A DNA stretch of 64,000 bases from Rotaria sordida (taxonomy: Eukaryota > Rotifera > Eurotatoria > Philodinida > Philodinidae): positions 328 through 64,327 of the forward strand of contig CAJNOL010001124.1 in the NCBI GenBank assembly GCA_905250125.1. Reading direction: 5' to 3'. Under the pieces are notes generated by a model. The model was given only the letters and a program-made list of their open reading frames with translations. It was not told where the DNA came from and did no database searches. How positions within the stretch are numbered: position 1 is the first letter of the stretch; every line of letters starts with the position of its first letter. The position numbers were made by a program, and so were the translations under genes. Shown in pieces: positions 63,314 to 64,000 of the stretch.

Positions 63314-64000
63314 ATGTCGTTTGAAGAAATGGATATAGAAGATAGCGCTAGCTCACTCGGTGAAGTGAGCTCTCTGGATGACGATTTTGATGCAATGTAC
63401 CTTGAATCTGACGATTCTAATGAAGAAGGTACCGATGATGACAAGGATTCACATACTTGGAATGAAATAGAACCAGAATCCGACGCAGAATTCCTGGAGG
63501 ATCACGGACTCATCGAAGAAGTAACTTCTATTTCAGACGATAATACAATCAATCCTATCGATTGCTATCGGCATTTCATAACGGACGAAATTATTGATCT
63601 CATAGTTCGTGAAACTTATTGATACGCGCAGCAATACTTGCAAAACCATGAGATTAGTAGACGGTGAATACTTCATCAATGGAAACCAACCACTAATGAA
63701 GAGATGCTGAAGTTCTTTGGAATCATTATCGAAATGGGGTTGGTACAAATGCCAAAACTAAAGTACTACTGAAGCAGTAGTCAGTTGTATGGTTCAGACA
63801 TCATTCGAAATGCTATGTCGAGGGAGAGATTCGAATTACTCCTCAAATTTTGGCATTTTTCGAACAATGATAACAAAAATTCGAATCAAGATAGGCTTTC
63901 CAAGTTGAAACCACTCTTGAATTAATTGAGAGTCAGATTTTTGTCAGTATATATACCTAGTTCGGTTGTGACTACCGACGAAACTATGATACTATAGGAA
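63314..64000 (+). pseudogene. piggyBac-type transposase pseudogene, cut by the window edge
   Basis: The frame starts at ATG 63314 with an acidic N-terminus (MSFEEMDIEDSASSL, then repeated D/E-rich segments), usual for piggyBac transposases. It continues with FITDEIIDLIVRETY to TGA 63620-63622. The same frame then runs on without a shift: HQWKPTTNEEMLKFFGIIIE, MGLVQMPKLKYY, MSRERFELLLKFWHFSNN and VVTTDETMI, which carries the first catalytic Asp region. Further in-frame stops are TGA about 63671, TGA about 63770, TAA about 63922 and TAG about 63995. Several fall where family members carry Trp (YYW, and a Trp just after DETMI), as expected from G-to-A decay. The remainder lies beyond the window. 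Confidence 0.8.

Overview
The window looks like nuclear DNA of a small invertebrate, most likely a bdelloid rotifer. The base composition is very AT-rich, with long A/T runs and TA microsatellites. Most introns are short GT-AG introns of 40-60 bases. The animal genes include an Ovo-type zinc-finger factor, a type II phosphatidylinositol phosphate kinase, class A GPCRs and an HR96-like nuclear receptor. These sit beside gene types that I associate with bdelloids: an ADP-ribosyltransferase fused to kinesin-light-chain-like TPRs, an EGF-7TM receptor, a flavin monooxygenase family and many fold-back DNA elements. The species assignment is inference; no rRNA or mitochondrial marker is present. For the spliced genes I built exon models by hand. 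In all seven complete spliced models, the summed exon length is a multiple of three.

Layout, 1-22.6 kb. This part is conserved, intron-rich and almost all on the minus strand: the 5' end of a PEP synthase/PPDK-like gene (1-359), a PIP4K-like gene with a degenerate active site (2336-5421), an Ovo-like zinc-finger gene carrying a CtBP-type PLDLS motif (7683-10207), a peptide-receptor-like GPCR (13978-16359) and an unrecognised 493-residue protein (20311-22573). No decayed gene was seen here, and only one clear fold-back repeat (about 6.8-7.2 kb).

Layout, 22.6-64 kb. This part is a mosaic of intact genes, broken genes and DNA transposon debris. Intact genes are the ART-TPR protein (32660-35464), a secreted glycosidase-like protein (36516-38908), an HR96-like nuclear receptor (49399-51804), a GC-richer flavin amine oxidase (57953-59401) and a MULE transposase (60981-62650). 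Broken genes are a small secreted protein (27906), a GST relic (about 35.93 kb), a flavin monooxygenase (45338-48919), a four-helix membrane protein (53881), an EGF-7TM receptor (about 56.0 kb) and a piggyBac transposase (63314 to the edge). Mobile DNA includes a TTAA-flanked piggyBac MITE, a hAT-type MITE with an 8-bp target duplication, two TA-flanked insertions inside one gene, several long fold-back elements, and five TG-rich hairpins that resemble bdelloid telomeric repeats.

The most informative observations are these. (1) One flavin monooxygenase gene carries two transposon insertions, and removing each with one TA restores the frame exactly. (2) An apparently intact MULE is bracketed by inverted GGAAAATGTCGAAA-type minisatellites. 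(3) TG-rich telomere-like hairpins are scattered beside gene ends and one truncated gene. (4) A full-length, frame-intact PIP4K paralogue has lost both the glycine-rich loop and the MDYSLL aspartate, suggesting a pseudokinase under constraint. The genes do not form a pathway; the region reads as a core chromosomal segment grading into an accessory, possibly subtelomere-like, compartment.
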